64,000 nucleotides of DNA, from positions 23,717 through 87,716 of the forward strand of contig NZ_MCZK01000166.1 in NCBI RefSeq assembly GCF_002875945.1, in the 5' to 3' direction. Shown here in pieces: positions 44,445 through 54,474 of this stretch. Source of the stretch: Vibrio lentus. Its GTDB lineage: Bacteria > Pseudomonadota > Gammaproteobacteria > Enterobacterales > Vibrionaceae. The notes below the pieces were generated by a model. The model saw nothing but the letters and a program-made list of their open reading frames with translations, did not search any database and had not been told where the DNA came from. The stretch's first letter is position 1. Every line of letters begins with the position of its first letter. Both the position numbers and the translations under genes were made by a program.

Positions 44445-45908
44445 ATGCTAAGAATTGCCAAAGAAGCGCTGACATTCGACGACGTACTGCTAGTGCCAGC
44501 ACACTCCACCGTTCTCCCTAATACAGCTGATCTTCGCACTCAGCTGACGAAGAATATTTCCCTAAACATCCCAATGATCTCTGCATCGATGGATACTGTG
44601 ACAGAAGCTCGCCTAGCGATTGCACTGGCACAAGAAGGCGGAATCGGCTTCATTCATAAGAACATGTCTATTGAACAGCAAGCTGAAATGGTTCGCCAGG
44701 TTAAAATTTACGAAGCAGGTGTGGTTTCTCATCCTGTTACTGTAAACCCTGACGCGACAATCGCTGATGTTGTAGCCCTTACTCAAAAACACGGCTTCGC
44801 CGGTTTCCCTGTTGTTACTGAAACAAACGAACTTGTTGGTATTATTACTGGCCGTGACGTTCGCTTTGTGACTGACCTTTCAAAGAAAGTTGACGTAGTA
44901 ATGACGCCTAAAGCTCGCCTTGCTTCTGTTAAAGAAGGTGCAACTCGTGAAGAAGTTCAAGAGAAAATGCACGAAGCGCGTGTTGAGAAAGTTCTTGTTG
45001 TAAATGATGACTTCCAACTAACGGGAATGATCACTGCAAAAGATTTCCACAAAGCAGAACGTAAACCAAACGCTTGTAAAGATGAGCGCGGCAGCCTACG
45101 TGTAGGTGCAGCTGTTGGTGCTGGTGCTGGTAACGAAGAGCGCGTTGCTGCTCTTGTTGAAGCTGGCGTAGACGTTCTACTTATCGACTCTTCACACGGT
45201 CACTCTGAAGGCGTACTTAACCGTATCCGTGATACGCGTGCTGCATACCCTGATCTACAAATCATCGGTGGTAACGTAGCAACTGGCGCTGGCGCTCGTG
45301 CTCTTATCGAAGCGGGTGTTAGTGCGGTTAAAGTAGGTATCGGCCCGGGTTCAATCTGTACGACTCGTATCGTTACTGGTGTTGGTGTTCCTCAAGTAAC
45401 AGCAATCGCAGACGCAGCTGAAGTAGCTAACGAATACGGTATTCCAGTAATCGCAGATGGCGGCATCCGCTTCTCTGGCGATATCTGTAAAGCTATCGTT
45501 GCTGGCGCATCTTGTGTGATGGTTGGTTCAATGTTCGCGGGTACTGAAGAAGCACCGGGTGAAGTTATCCTTTACAACGGTCGTTCTTACAAGTCTTACC
45601 GTGGTATGGGTTCTCTTGGCGCGATGTCTCAAGGTTCTTCTGACCGTTACTTCCAATCTGACAACGCTGCAGACAAGCTTGTTCCAGAAGGTATTGAAGG
45701 TCGTATCGCATACAAAGGTCGTCTAAAAGAGATCGTTCACCAACAGATGGGCGGTCTACGCTCAAGCATGGGCCTAACGGGTTCTGCAACTGTTGAAGAT
45801 ATGCGTACTAAAGCTGAGTTTGTTCGTATCTCTGGTGCGGGCATGAAAGAATCTCACGTACACGATGTTCAAATCACGAAAGAAGCTCCTAACTACCGTT
45901 TAGGTTAA
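44445..45908 (+). CDS. guaB: Inosine-5'-monophosphate dehydrogenase
   Basis: GuaB oxidises IMP to XMP, the committed step of GMP synthesis. The catalytic cysteine is in GIGPGSICTTRIVTG, the flap region includes YRGMGSLGAMS, and a CBS pair is inserted in the barrel (about residues 93-205). The ATG at 44445 gives 487 residues starting MLRIAKEALTFDD, as in E. coli; the TTG at 44439 is less likely. guaA follows 202 bases later. Confidence 0.97.
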   Translation: MLRIAKEALTFDDVLLVPAHSTVLPNTADLRTQLTKNISLNIPMISASMDTVTEARLAIALAQEGGIGFIHKNMSIEQQAEMVRQVKIYEAGVVSHPVTVNPDATIADVVALTQKHGFAGFPVVTETNELVGIITGRDVRFVTDLSKKVDVVMTPKARLASVKEGATREEVQEKMHEARVEKVLVVNDDFQLTGMITAKDFHKAERKPNACKDERGSLRVGAAVGAGAGNEERVAALVEAGVDVLLIDSSHGHSEGVLNRIRDTRAAYPDLQIIGGNVATGAGARALIEAGVSAVKVGIGPGSICTTRIVTGVGVPQVTAIADAAEVANEYGIPVIADGGIRFSGDICKAIVAGASCVMVGSMFAGTEEAPGEVILYNGRSYKSYRGMGSLGAMSQGSSDRYFQSDNAADKLVPEGIEGRIAYKGRLKEIVHQQMGGLRSSMGLTGSATVEDMRTKAEFVRISGAGMKESHVHDVQITKEAPNYRLG

Positions 45909-45927
45909 TAATACGTCCGAACGTTTG

Positions 45928-45962
45928 AATAATGTGCTGATTTAGTCGGCACATTATTTTAT
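45928..45962 (+). terminator. Terminator-like hairpin between guaB and guaA
   Basis: AATAATGTGC and GCACATTATT form a perfect 10-bp stem with an 11-base loop, followed by TTTTAT. The following 150 bases may hold a separate guaA promoter, unlike the tightly linked guaBA of E. coli. Confidence 0.7.
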
Positions 45963-46110
45963 CTACCGTCTGTTTTGTTAAAAGTCCGATTTTCTCAAAA
46001 CACGTGGTTAAAGATATCTAACGAAAACGTTTGCTTTATTTCTTGAAGAGTTAATCAGAGGTGAGTAAACTCGCCTCCGTTTTATCACATAGCCAATAAG
46101 ACTGCTTACA

Positions 46111-47664
46111 ATGACTAAAAATATTCATGACCAACGTATTCTAATTCTGGACTTCGGTTCTCAATACACACAGCTAGTAGCTCGTCGTATTCGTGAGATC
46201 GGTGTTTACTGTGAACTTTGGAGCTGGGACGTAGAAGAAGCGGATATTCGTGAATTCAATCCAGACGGTATCATCCTATCTGGTGGCCCTGAAAGTGTAA
46301 CGGAAGATAATTCTCCACGTGCACCTCAGTACGTATTTGATTCAGGTGTTCCTGTCTTCGGTATCTGCTACGGCATGCAAACGATGGCTGAGCAACTTGG
46401 CGGTAAAGTAGCAACGTCTACTGAGCGCGAGTTCGGCTACGCTGCTGTACAAGTGACGGGTGAATCTGCACTTTTCGCTGACCTTGAGACAACTCAAGAT
46501 GTTTGGATGAGCCACGGCGACAAAGTGGTTGAAATCCCTGCTGATTTCACAAAAATCGCAGAGACAGACACTTGCCCATACGCAGCAATGGCAAACGAAG
46601 ATAAGAAATACTACGGTGTTCAATTCCACCCAGAAGTAACACATACTAAAAACGGCCTGAAAATGCTTGAGAACTTCGTTCTTAACGCGTGTGGTTGTGA
46701 AGGTCTGTGGACTTCAGCGTCTATCATTGAAGATGCAGTTGCACGTATTAAAGAACAAGTAGGTGACGACGAAGTTATCCTTGGTCTTTCTGGTGGTGTT
46801 GATTCATCAGTAGTTGCGATGCTTGCTCACCGCGCTATCGGCGACAAACTAACATGTGTATTTGTTGATAACGGCCTTCTTCGTTTAAACGAAGGCGAGC
46901 AGGTTATGGACATGTTTGGTGACCAATTCGGCCTGAACATCATTAAAGTTGATGCTGAAGAACGTTTCCTTAACGCTCTGGAAGGCGAAGCTGAACCAGA
47001 AGCGAAACGTAAGATCATCGGTCACGTGTTCGTAGATATCTTCGACGAAGAGTCTAAGAAACTGAAGAATGCTAAATGGCTTGCTCAGGGTACTATCTAC
47101 CCAGACGTTATCGAGTCTGCAGCATCTAAGACAGGCAAAGCACACGTAATCAAGTCTCACCACAACGTTGGTGGCCTTCCTGATGATATGGAAATGGGCC
47201 TTGTTGAGCCTCTACGTGAGCTGTTTAAAGATGAAGTACGTAAGATTGGCCTAGAGCTTGGTCTTCCATACAACATGCTTTACCGCCACCCTTTCCCGGG
47301 TCCAGGTCTAGGTGTTCGTGTACTTGGCGAAGTTAAGAAAGAGTACTGTGATTTACTGCGTCGTGCTGATGCTATCTTCATTGAAGAGCTTCACGCTGCT
47401 GACCTTTACCACAAAGTATCTCAAGCATTCACGGTATTCCTACCTGTACGTTCAGTTGGCGTAATGGGCGATGGCCGTAAGTACGATTGGGTTGTATCTC
47501 TACGTGCAGTAGAAACTATCGACTTCATGACTGCTCACTGGGCACACCTACCATACGACTTCCTAGGTAAGGTATCTAACCGTATTATCAACGAAGTTAA
47601 CGGCATTTCACGTGTTGTTTACGATATTTCTGGTAAGCCACCAGCAACTATCGAGTGGGAATAA
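46111..47664 (+). CDS. guaA: GMP synthase (glutamine-hydrolysing)
   Basis: GuaA aminates XMP to GMP using glutamine-derived ammonia. The class I amidotransferase domain has the nucleophile in GICYGMQTMAEQ and its histidine/glutamate pair in QFHPEVTHT. The ATP-pyrophosphatase domain has the P-loop LGLSGGVDSSVVAML, and the dimerisation domain ends PPATIEWE. It has 517 residues. Confidence 0.98.
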   Translation: MTKNIHDQRILILDFGSQYTQLVARRIREIGVYCELWSWDVEEADIREFNPDGIILSGGPESVTEDNSPRAPQYVFDSGVPVFGICYGMQTMAEQLGGKVATSTEREFGYAAVQVTGESALFADLETTQDVWMSHGDKVVEIPADFTKIAETDTCPYAAMANEDKKYYGVQFHPEVTHTKNGLKMLENFVLNACGCEGLWTSASIIEDAVARIKEQVGDDEVILGLSGGVDSSVVAMLAHRAIGDKLTCVFVDNGLLRLNEGEQVMDMFGDQFGLNIIKVDAEERFLNALEGEAEPEAKRKIIGHVFVDIFDEESKKLKNAKWLAQGTIYPDVIESAASKTGKAHVIKSHHNVGGLPDDMEMGLVEPLRELFKDEVRKIGLELGLPYNMLYRHPFPGPGLGVRVLGEVKKEYCDLLRRADAIFIEELHAADLYHKVSQAFTVFLPVRSVGVMGDGRKYDWVVSLRAVETIDFMTAHWAHLPYDFLGKVSNRIINEVNGISRVVYDISGKPPATIEWE

Positions 47665-47700
47665 TCTCTTAGAGATTTAACCAGTTTTGATTAAGATCTT

Positions 47701-47731
47701 AAGCCTCGAACTCAGTTCGGGGCTTTTTTCT
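47701..47731 (+). terminator. Terminator of guaA
   Basis: AAGCCTCGAAC and GTTCGGGGCTT pair around a TCA loop and are followed by Ts, 36 bases after the stop. Confidence 0.9.
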
Positions 47732-47952
47732 TTCTGATTCTGGGTATTAAAGAGCTATATATAACCGCTAGAAACCGAATGAGTTGGAAACTAGATATCA
47801 GCTCAAGAAAGTATGAGACGCGTTGTTACGTTTAACTATACATAAAACTATCACTCGCACTTTTTATAAATTCATACCGCAACAACTAGGTCATTTCCCA
47901 CGCGCCGCATACTCTTTGATGGACTTATTAAGGACAGATAAGAGAATCCATC

Positions 47953-49650
47953 ATGTTAAAAATCAAATATTTGGCGACAGTAGTTGGCTGCACTTTAGCA
48001 GCACACAGTTACGCGTCTTTGAACATTCAACCTGATCCGCAAAACCCGAATGGCTACCTTGTTGAAAAGTCGGCATTACAAGCTGCAGAACAAGCGAAAA
48101 CATCCGATCCTATGTATACGATCTGGTCACAAGCATTACAAACTCGTCCCAACAGTATCGTTGAAGCGATTGAGCCGGGTTTAGCCTCGAACCCTGAAAA
48201 CGTGAAACGAGTCGAGCGTGTGTTCCCTCAATCTGAATGGGACTTCCTCACTCAGATGGCGGCACCTGAATACACATACACTCGCTTCTTACGTGCGATT
48301 GGTAAATTCCCAGCCTTCTGTGGAGAGTACACCGATGGCCGTGATTCTGATGCCATCTGTAAAAAATCCATCATTACGGCCTTTGCTCATTTCTCACAAG
48401 AGACGGGCGGCCACATCGCAATAGACAACACCTCTGATAACCCATTAGCGCTAGAAGAGTGGCAACAAGCGCTGGTGCATGTTCGTGAGATGGGTTGGTC
48501 TGAAGGTCAAGAAGGTTACACCACGGGATGTGGCCAGAACGATTGGCAAAATGCGCGTTGGCCTTGTGCCGCAGGGCAGGGTTACTTCGGGCGTGGTGCT
48601 AAACAGCTTTCTTACCACTTTAATTACGGCGCGTTCTCGGAAGTGATGTTCGATGGTGATGCGACGGTGCTATTGAATAATCCAGGTTTGGTTGCTGATT
48701 CATGGTTGAACTTGGCTTCTGCTATCTGGTTCTTCCTTACGCCTCAAGCCCCTAAACCAGCAATGCTGCATGTTATTGACCGTACTTGGACACCCTCTCA
48801 ACGCGAATTGGATGCGGGAATTGGTTATGGCTTTGGTACCACGATCAACGTGATTAATGGCGGTATCGAGTGTGGTGAGCAAAATAAAGACAAAGGCCAA
48901 CCCGTTAACCGTATTCGTTACTGGGAAGGGTTAGCAGCGCATTATGAAATTCCTGTAGAAGCGGATGAAGCCAATACTTGTTGGCAGCAAACGCCTTACG
49001 GAAGTTTGAATCTGAATGGCGCAACTGATGTGCTGTACACCAACTGGGATGGTAACTGGAAATACTACGCAGACCGCCCAGAAGGCTATTCATTTGAATG
49101 TGAACTTGTTGGTTTCCAAACTGCTTATTCAGCGTTAGTAGCGGGCGATTACGAGAAGTGTGTGACCAACTTTTATGGGTCTCATGCGAGCTGGCCTGAA
49201 GTAAAAGTGGTCGATAAGCTTGATCCGGTAGACCCTGGGGCAGATCCGGGTGGTAATGGTTGGAGTGCGACTAAGGTTTACAACGCTGGCGACCAAGTTA
49301 CTCACAACGGTGCGACTTACGAAGCGAAATGGTGGACACAAGGGGATGACCCTGCCAATGGCGGCCCTTGGAAATTGGTTGCTGGAGAGCCAACACCACC
49401 CGTAGTGACAGATCCATCGCCAGTTGACCCTGCCCCGGTAGACCCAACCCCAGTTGAACCACCTGTTACCGAGCCGCCTGTCGTTGTTGACCCATCGGTA
49501 TTTATTACATGGCAAGCAGGCGTTAGCCAAGTGAGTAATGGCGACAAGGTGACACATAATGGCAAGTGCTTCGTAGCTAAAAACGGTCCGGGTGTTTGGG
49601 AGAGTCCTGTTCAATCGAATTGGTTCTGGGATGAAATCACTTGTAATTGA
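47953..49650 (+). CDS. Secreted GH19 chitinase with two carbohydrate-binding modules
   Basis: Family 19 endochitinase for environmental chitin. A signal peptide covers residues 1-21. The catalytic domain (about 85-415) carries the first catalytic Glu at E150 (FSQETGGH) and the GH19 signature GYFGRGAKQLSYHFNYG at 210-226. A CBM5/12-type module (about 435-477), a Pro/Val/Asp/Thr linker (480-514), and a second CBM5/12-like module (515-565) follow. The second module ends with two Cys that may form a disulfide. It stands alone with terminators on both sides, so it is independently transcribed. Confidence 0.93.
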   Translation: MLKIKYLATVVGCTLAAHSYASLNIQPDPQNPNGYLVEKSALQAAEQAKTSDPMYTIWSQALQTRPNSIVEAIEPGLASNPENVKRVERVFPQSEWDFLTQMAAPEYTYTRFLRAIGKFPAFCGEYTDGRDSDAICKKSIITAFAHFSQETGGHIAIDNTSDNPLALEEWQQALVHVREMGWSEGQEGYTTGCGQNDWQNARWPCAAGQGYFGRGAKQLSYHFNYGAFSEVMFDGDATVLLNNPGLVADSWLNLASAIWFFLTPQAPKPAMLHVIDRTWTPSQRELDAGIGYGFGTTINVINGGIECGEQNKDKGQPVNRIRYWEGLAAHYEIPVEADEANTCWQQTPYGSLNLNGATDVLYTNWDGNWKYYADRPEGYSFECELVGFQTAYSALVAGDYEKCVTNFYGSHASWPEVKVVDKLDPVDPGADPGGNGWSATKVYNAGDQVTHNGATYEAKWWTQGDDPANGGPWKLVAGEPTPPVVTDPSPVDPAPVDPTPVEPPVTEPPVVVDPSVFITWQAGVSQVSNGDKVTHNGKCFVAKNGPGVWESPVQSNWFWDEITCN

Positions 49651-49719
49651 TAGTCTGAATACAGAGGACGTGACCTAAGTTACGAGTTCAGTTGTACGAC
49701 CATAATGATATAAATAATC

Positions 49720-49752
49720 AAAAGCCGAAAGTTTCTACTTTCGGCTTTTTTT
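49720..49752 (+). terminator. Terminator of the chitinase gene
   Basis: A 13-bp perfect stem (AAAAGCCGAAAGT/ACTTTCGGCTTTT) with a TTCT loop and further Ts. Confidence 0.92.
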
Positions 49753-49924
49753 CGTTTCGAACTTGGCTATCTAAGGAGGGCAATTGGTCTATTTAGCTAT
49801 GTTGAAGCGCATTTAAAGACTAATTATCCAGTTAGAGGATAAAGTTCTGTACAAATGATTCTTGTGAATTTATATTCAAATTTAATTTATATTCATTCTT
49901 TTATTTTAGGGTTAAGGTGTACCT

Positions 49925-51475
49925 ATGGAACAGACAGATATCACGTCACTCATCCCCATTGTGATTACTTTGGTGTTGTCGTTGGCGACAAGGAATGTGG
50001 TGATAGGCCTTTTTGCTGGTGTACTAAGTGGCGTAGCGATGCTGACTGGCATGTTTAGCGAACTTAACCCGCTTGATACGTTTGGTACCATGGTTAAAGG
50101 TTACCTAGTCCCTCAACTTACCGACAGCTATAACGCAGGTGTGATCATGCTGTTGGTGTTCATCGGTGGCTTTGTTGCTCTGATGGAGAAATCAGGTGGT
50201 GGCGTTGCATTTGCCAAGCGTGTTACTCAATGGGTAAGCAACAAGTGCCAAGCTCAAATTTCAGCATGGTTTGGTGGAATCGTTATATTTTTCTCAGACT
50301 TAGGCACCCCTTTAATTGTTGGCCCTGTTTTTCGTCCTCTTTTCGATAAACTGAAACTTTCTAGACAGAAGCTAGCATTTATCATTGATTCAACCTCATC
50401 GCCAGTTGCGATCCTTATTCCTTTCATTGGATGGGGCGTTTACATCATGAGCCTGATCCAGAAAGAATTTACTGCGTTGAGCGTTAACATGTCTGATTGG
50501 GATGCTTTCATTGGTGCTATTCCTTTTCAGTTCTACGCATTCTTAGCGATCTTCATCGTTCCTTTGGTGTCAGTCAAAGGTTTAGATTTCGGACCAATGG
50601 CGAAAGCTGAACGTGATTGCCAAGCGGGAATCGATACTGGCGTGAATAGCGAATCACTGAATCCGTTCTCGCATAAAAATGCAAAGGCATCTTTTGTTTG
50701 GGCGCCGTTGCTAGTGATGCTGGTGGTGTTGTGTGCCATGTTGGTTCCACAAGGTTTCCCATTTCAAAAGGTCGCGGGTTCATCATTCAGAGCAGCTTTA
50801 TCATCGGCTTACTTCTTTGCTGCGATTACCTTGATCTCGCTAATGGCTTACTACGGTGTAAGAAAACTGTCTGACGGTGTTTCTGTGTACTTAAAAGGCA
50901 TGGGAAATATGATGCCAGTCGCGATCATCTTGGTGTTAGCTTGGGCGTTAAGCACAGTTGGTAAAGAGTTGGGCGCAGCAGCTTATATCGCCGAGCAAGC
51001 ACAGAGCGGCTTTCCTTATTGGCTAGTGCCTGCAGTTGCCTTTCTGTTGTCGGCTATCATTTCATTCGCTACTGGATCGTCATGGGGAACCTTCGCGATT
51101 ATGATGCCATTGGTTATCCCTACGGCTGTGGCAATAGATGCTCCGCTTCTGGTTGCGATTGGTGCGGTACTTTCTGGTGGCTTGTTTGGTGATCACTGCT
51201 CACCGATCTCTGAAACAACGATTCTTTCTTCAACAGGGGCAGGGTGTGATCAGTTTGAACACTTTAAGACTCAGCTTCCTTACGCATTGATGAATGGTTC
51301 TATCGCTTTGGTCAGCTTTGTCGTGGCAGGATTCACGGGTAGTTCACTGGTCGTGCTTGGTGCACTGATTGCTCAGCTAGTTGTTGTGACTCTATTAGCG
51401 AAGCGTGATGCGAGTAAAAACGCTCAATCAGATGTGCAATCTGAAGTCTCTGATTCTAAAGTTCAACAAGCGTAA
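49925..51475 (+). CDS. NhaC-family Na+/H+ antiporter-like protein
   Basis: A 516-residue integral membrane protein with about 11-12 helices. Motifs FSDLGTPLIVGPVFRPLFDK, DSTSSPVAILIPFIGWG, FATGSSWGTFAIMMPLVIP and LFGDHCSPISETTILSSTG are typical of the NhaC superfamily (PF03553). Members exchange sodium and protons or malate/lactate; the actual substrate is not deducible. It has a TAAGG ribosome-binding site, no close neighbours, and no clear terminator; the mosaic repeat region begins 20 bases after its stop. Confidence 0.88.
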   Translation: MEQTDITSLIPIVITLVLSLATRNVVIGLFAGVLSGVAMLTGMFSELNPLDTFGTMVKGYLVPQLTDSYNAGVIMLLVFIGGFVALMEKSGGGVAFAKRVTQWVSNKCQAQISAWFGGIVIFFSDLGTPLIVGPVFRPLFDKLKLSRQKLAFIIDSTSSPVAILIPFIGWGVYIMSLIQKEFTALSVNMSDWDAFIGAIPFQFYAFLAIFIVPLVSVKGLDFGPMAKAERDCQAGIDTGVNSESLNPFSHKNAKASFVWAPLLVMLVVLCAMLVPQGFPFQKVAGSSFRAALSSAYFFAAITLISLMAYYGVRKLSDGVSVYLKGMGNMMPVAIILVLAWALSTVGKELGAAAYIAEQAQSGFPYWLVPAVAFLLSAIISFATGSSWGTFAIMMPLVIPTAVAIDAPLLVAIGAVLSGGLFGDHCSPISETTILSSTGAGCDQFEHFKTQLPYALMNGSIALVSFVVAGFTGSSLVVLGALIAQLVVVTLLAKRDASKNAQSDVQSEVSDSKVQQA

Positions 51476-52190
51476 TTTAGACTACGACTGAGGGGCGAGA
51501 TTCCAGATATCTCATCCCTCGATTCTGGAATGACGATTTAATGAGTAGATACGGGATGCGAGTAAACGAGTATCGAAAAGCTAGCCTTATTATTGCTCAT
51601 GTTTGCTATTTAGTTTCTCGCTACTCAATCTGAACGCGCTCTTTGTATCCTGTATCTCGTTACCCGCATCTCTTTACTCGTATCTAAGCGAACCTCGTCA
51701 TTCCCTAAAGTGAGGGACGAACGTGATAGGGAATCTCTTTAGTGTGTCGAAAGTGCTTATAGCTAAGAGGAGATTCCAGATACCTCGTCCCTCGATTCTG
51801 GAATGACGATTCAAATAAATAGATACGGGATGTGAGTAAACGAGTAACGAAAAGCTCGTTCTCTATCTATTGCTCTTCATTTCACACCTAGCCTCTCACT
51901 TTTTTCAATCAAGACCTGCTCCTCGTATCCCGCTTACTCGAATCTACAGGCTCTTTTCGCATCCCGTATCTCGTTACTCGCATCTTTTTTATAGTGTGAT
52001 AGGGAACCTGCTTACTTATAGTTTCTATGAATCAATTTGCCTTGTTATGAAACTCATTTTTCATAGGATCATTTCGACAACCTTAGTTTGCGTTAACTTG
52101 ATTATCCTTTGTGGCGGTTTATAGATTAAAATTTTCTTACAAATTTTATCGATTTTTTTTAATCAACCACTTTAATAAGGTAAATTCGCA
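51476..52190. repeat. Second mosaic repeat block and SatP upstream region
   Basis: No convincing gene in about 715 bases. Two copies of a module, at 51497-51536 and 51770-51810, share GAGATTCCAGATA, then TCCCTCGATTCTGGAATGAC; each is followed by AGATACGGGATG and AGTAAACGAGTA (51546 and 51821). The unit spacing is 273 bases. A third palindromic piece (CGTCATTCCCTA ... TAGGGAATCTC, 51696-51736) lies between, and many CTCGTATC/CATCTC-type short repeats occur. The same GATTCCAGATACCTCGT module occurs at 18.95 and 19.14 kb. The final 170 bases are AT-rich and hold the SatP promoter. Confidence 0.8.
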
Positions 52191-52784
52191 ATGTCGACCA
52201 AACTAGCTAACCCAGCGCCACTAGGCTTAATGGGTTTCGGTATGACCACTATTCTTCTTAATATCCACAACGCAGGTTTCTTCCCAATGGATTCAATGAT
52301 CCTTGCGATGGGTATTTTTTACGGTGGTTTGAGCCAAGTTATCGTGGGCACTATGTGTTTCAAACGTGGTGACACGTTCGGTACAACTGCGTTTACTTCT
52401 TACGGCCTATTCTGGTTGTCTTTGGTTGGTTTGATTGTAATGCCTTACATGGGTCTACCAGCAAGCCCTGCAGCATTCATGGGTTGGTACCTACTACTAT
52501 GGGGCATCTTCACAGGCTTCATGTTCATTGGTTCTTTATGCTACCCAGTAGCGAAGCAGGTCGTATTCGGTTCACTAACTATCTTGTTCTTCCTACTTGC
52601 AGCTCATAACTTCACGGGCAGCTCATTGATCGGCACTATCGCTGGTTTCGAAGGTATCTTCTGTGGCGCTTCAGCTATCTACTTTGCAATGGCACAAGTA
52701 ATCAACAACGAATACGGCCGCACAGTACTGCCTGTTGGTGAGAAGAAAGCACCTCAAATAGCAACACAAGAAATCGCTGCTTAA
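52191..52784 (+). CDS. Acetate uptake transporter, SatP/YaaH family
   Basis: GPR1/FUN34/YaaH family transporters move acetate or succinate with protons. The 197-residue product has six predicted helices and the family signature NPAPLGLMGFG near residue 7. It ends in a short polar tail. The ribosome-binding site TAAGG is at normal distance. It is orthologous in type to E. coli SatP. Confidence 0.92.
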   Translation: MSTKLANPAPLGLMGFGMTTILLNIHNAGFFPMDSMILAMGIFYGGLSQVIVGTMCFKRGDTFGTTAFTSYGLFWLSLVGLIVMPYMGLPASPAAFMGWYLLLWGIFTGFMFIGSLCYPVAKQVVFGSLTILFFLLAAHNFTGSSLIGTIAGFEGIFCGASAIYFAMAQVINNEYGRTVLPVGEKKAPQIATQEIAA

Positions 52785-52842
52785 TGCTCTAACTTGGGAA
52801 CAGTTAGTTTGTTATAAGCCATTTATTGGTTATGAATAAAAC

Positions 52843-52877
52843 AAAAGGGGTTAGCCGAAATGGCTAACCCCTTTTTT
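52843..52877. terminator. Terminator between convergent transporter genes
   Basis: A 14-bp perfect stem (AAAAGGGGTTAGCC/GGCTAACCCCTTTT) with a GAAAT loop, bounded by As on one side and Ts on the other, so it should work in both directions. Confidence 0.92.
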
Positions 52878-52926
52878 ATGCGTTATTAATAGCGCGAGTT
52901 AAAGCGGACTATTTGTAAAGGCAATC

Positions 52927-54474
52927 TTACGATGAAGGTTGCTCTACAGGTTTAGTGTCTGCAGCTTCTGCTTCAGGAGACTTACCTGTTTTACGCTTGT
53001 ACTTCTCTTCCCAGTAAGTAGCACCTTTGATGCCTAGTTTTACAGGGTTGAATGTGTACTCAGTTACGCCTTGTTTCTGTTGCTCTTCATAATCAGCAAG
53101 TGCTTTAAGCGCAGGCTTAGACATGAAGAAGATGATCAAAATACCTACGATGTTTAACCATGCCATCAAGCCAACACCAACATCACCCATTGCCCATGCA
53201 AGGTTCGCTGTTTTAACTGTGCCATAGAAAACCGCAGTGATAAGAACAAGCTTAAGTACGAACATCATGCCAGGGATCTTGATGGTACGACGTAGGTAAG
53301 CAATATTCGTTTCTGCGATGTAGTAGTAAGCAAGAATCGTTGTAAATGCGAAGAAGAACAGAGCAAATGCGATGAACGGCTTACCAATGCCTGGTAGCGC
53401 ACTTTCAATAGCAAGCTGTGTAAACACTGGACCATTCGCACCAATGTTTGCTGCTAGGTTCTGTACAAGGAACACACCTTCAGCGCCGCCGTGAACGTTG
53501 TAAGCACCAGTGATGATGATCATGAACGCTGTAGCAGAACATACTAGAAGTGTATCGATGTAGATAGAGAACGCTTGCACCAAACCTTGCTGAGCTGGGT
53601 GATCAACACTTGCAGCAGCTGCCGCGTGAGGACCAGTACCTTGACCCGCTTCGTTTGAGTAAACACCACGCTTAACACCCCAACCAATTGCAGCACCGAA
53701 GCCTGCCATAGGTGTGAATGCATCGCCGATGATCATTGCGAAAACAGTTGGCACTTGGCCGATGTTTAGCAGAATGATAACGAATGCGATGATGATGTAA
53801 GCCAATGCCATGAATGGAACAACGATTTGTGTGAAGTTCGCAATACGTTTAACACCACCAAAGATGATGAAAGCAAGGATGATAGCAACAACAGTACCAG
53901 TGAAAATTTTAGCGAAACTGAATGTACCGATAGCTGTTTCAATCATGTCGCCTGAGCCAAATGCAGCTTCTACAGCATTACCAATACTGTTTGACTGAAC
54001 ACCTGGAAGCAAAATACCACATGCAAAAATAGTCGCGATAGCGAAGATCCATGCGTACCACTTCTGACCCATTGCTTTTTCAATGTAGTAAGCCGGGCCA
54101 CCACGGAACTGGCCTTCGTCTTCTTCTTTGTAGATTTGCGCTAGCGTAGATTCTGCGTAAGCAGTCGCGGCGCCAAAGAAAGCTACAACCCACATCCAAA
54201 ATACTGCACCTGGGCCACCGAAACCGATAGCGGCAGCAACACCAGCAATGTTACCTGTACCTACACGGCCAGATAGCGAAACGGCTAAAGCTTGGAAAGA
54301 CGAGATGCCTTTTGATGAGCTTTTACCCGATAGTAGCAAGCGCCACATTTCAAAGAAGTGACGGATTTGAACAAATCGAGTCATGATGGAGTAGAACAAA
54401 CCTGCACCTAAACATAGGTAGATAAGTACTGGACTCCAGATTATTCCATTCAAAAAATCAACGAATGACTGCAT
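52927..54474 (-). CDS. Alanine/glycine:cation symporter (AGCS family)
   Basis: AGCS proteins import alanine or glycine with sodium. The 515-residue protein has about 11 helices, with SLSGRVGTGNIAGVAAAIGFGG split by me into SLSGRVGTGN and IAGVAAAIGFGG, and GVKRGVYSNEAGQGTGPHAA, both diagnostic for PF01235. The C-terminal 60 residues are soluble and charged. It faces the SatP gene across a shared terminator and is transcribed from a long upstream region with no recognisable riboswitch. Confidence 0.93.
   Translation of the reverse strand: MQSFVDFLNGIIWSPVLIYLCLGAGLFYSIMTRFVQIRHFFEMWRLLLSGKSSSKGISSFQALAVSLSGRVGTGNIAGVAAAIGFGGPGAVFWMWVVAFFGAATAYAESTLAQIYKEEDEGQFRGGPAYYIEKAMGQKWYAWIFAIATIFACGILLPGVQSNSIGNAVEAAFGSGDMIETAIGTFSFAKIFTGTVVAIILAFIIFGGVKRIANFTQIVVPFMALAYIIIAFVIILLNIGQVPTVFAMIIGDAFTPMAGFGAAIGWGVKRGVYSNEAGQGTGPHAAAAASVDHPAQQGLVQAFSIYIDTLLVCSATAFMIIITGAYNVHGGAEGVFLVQNLAANIGANGPVFTQLAIESALPGIGKPFIAFALFFFAFTTILAYYYIAETNIAYLRRTIKIPGMMFVLKLVLITAVFYGTVKTANLAWAMGDVGVGLMAWLNIVGILIIFFMSKPALKALADYEEQQKQGVTEYTFNPVKLGIKGATYWEEKYKRKTGKSPEAEAADTKPVEQPSS

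Noticed and set aside
51870..52124. 84-codon open frame upstream of the SatP gene
   Set aside because: It begins inside the short-repeat region, has no ribosome-binding site, and its composition follows the repeats rather than coding sequence.
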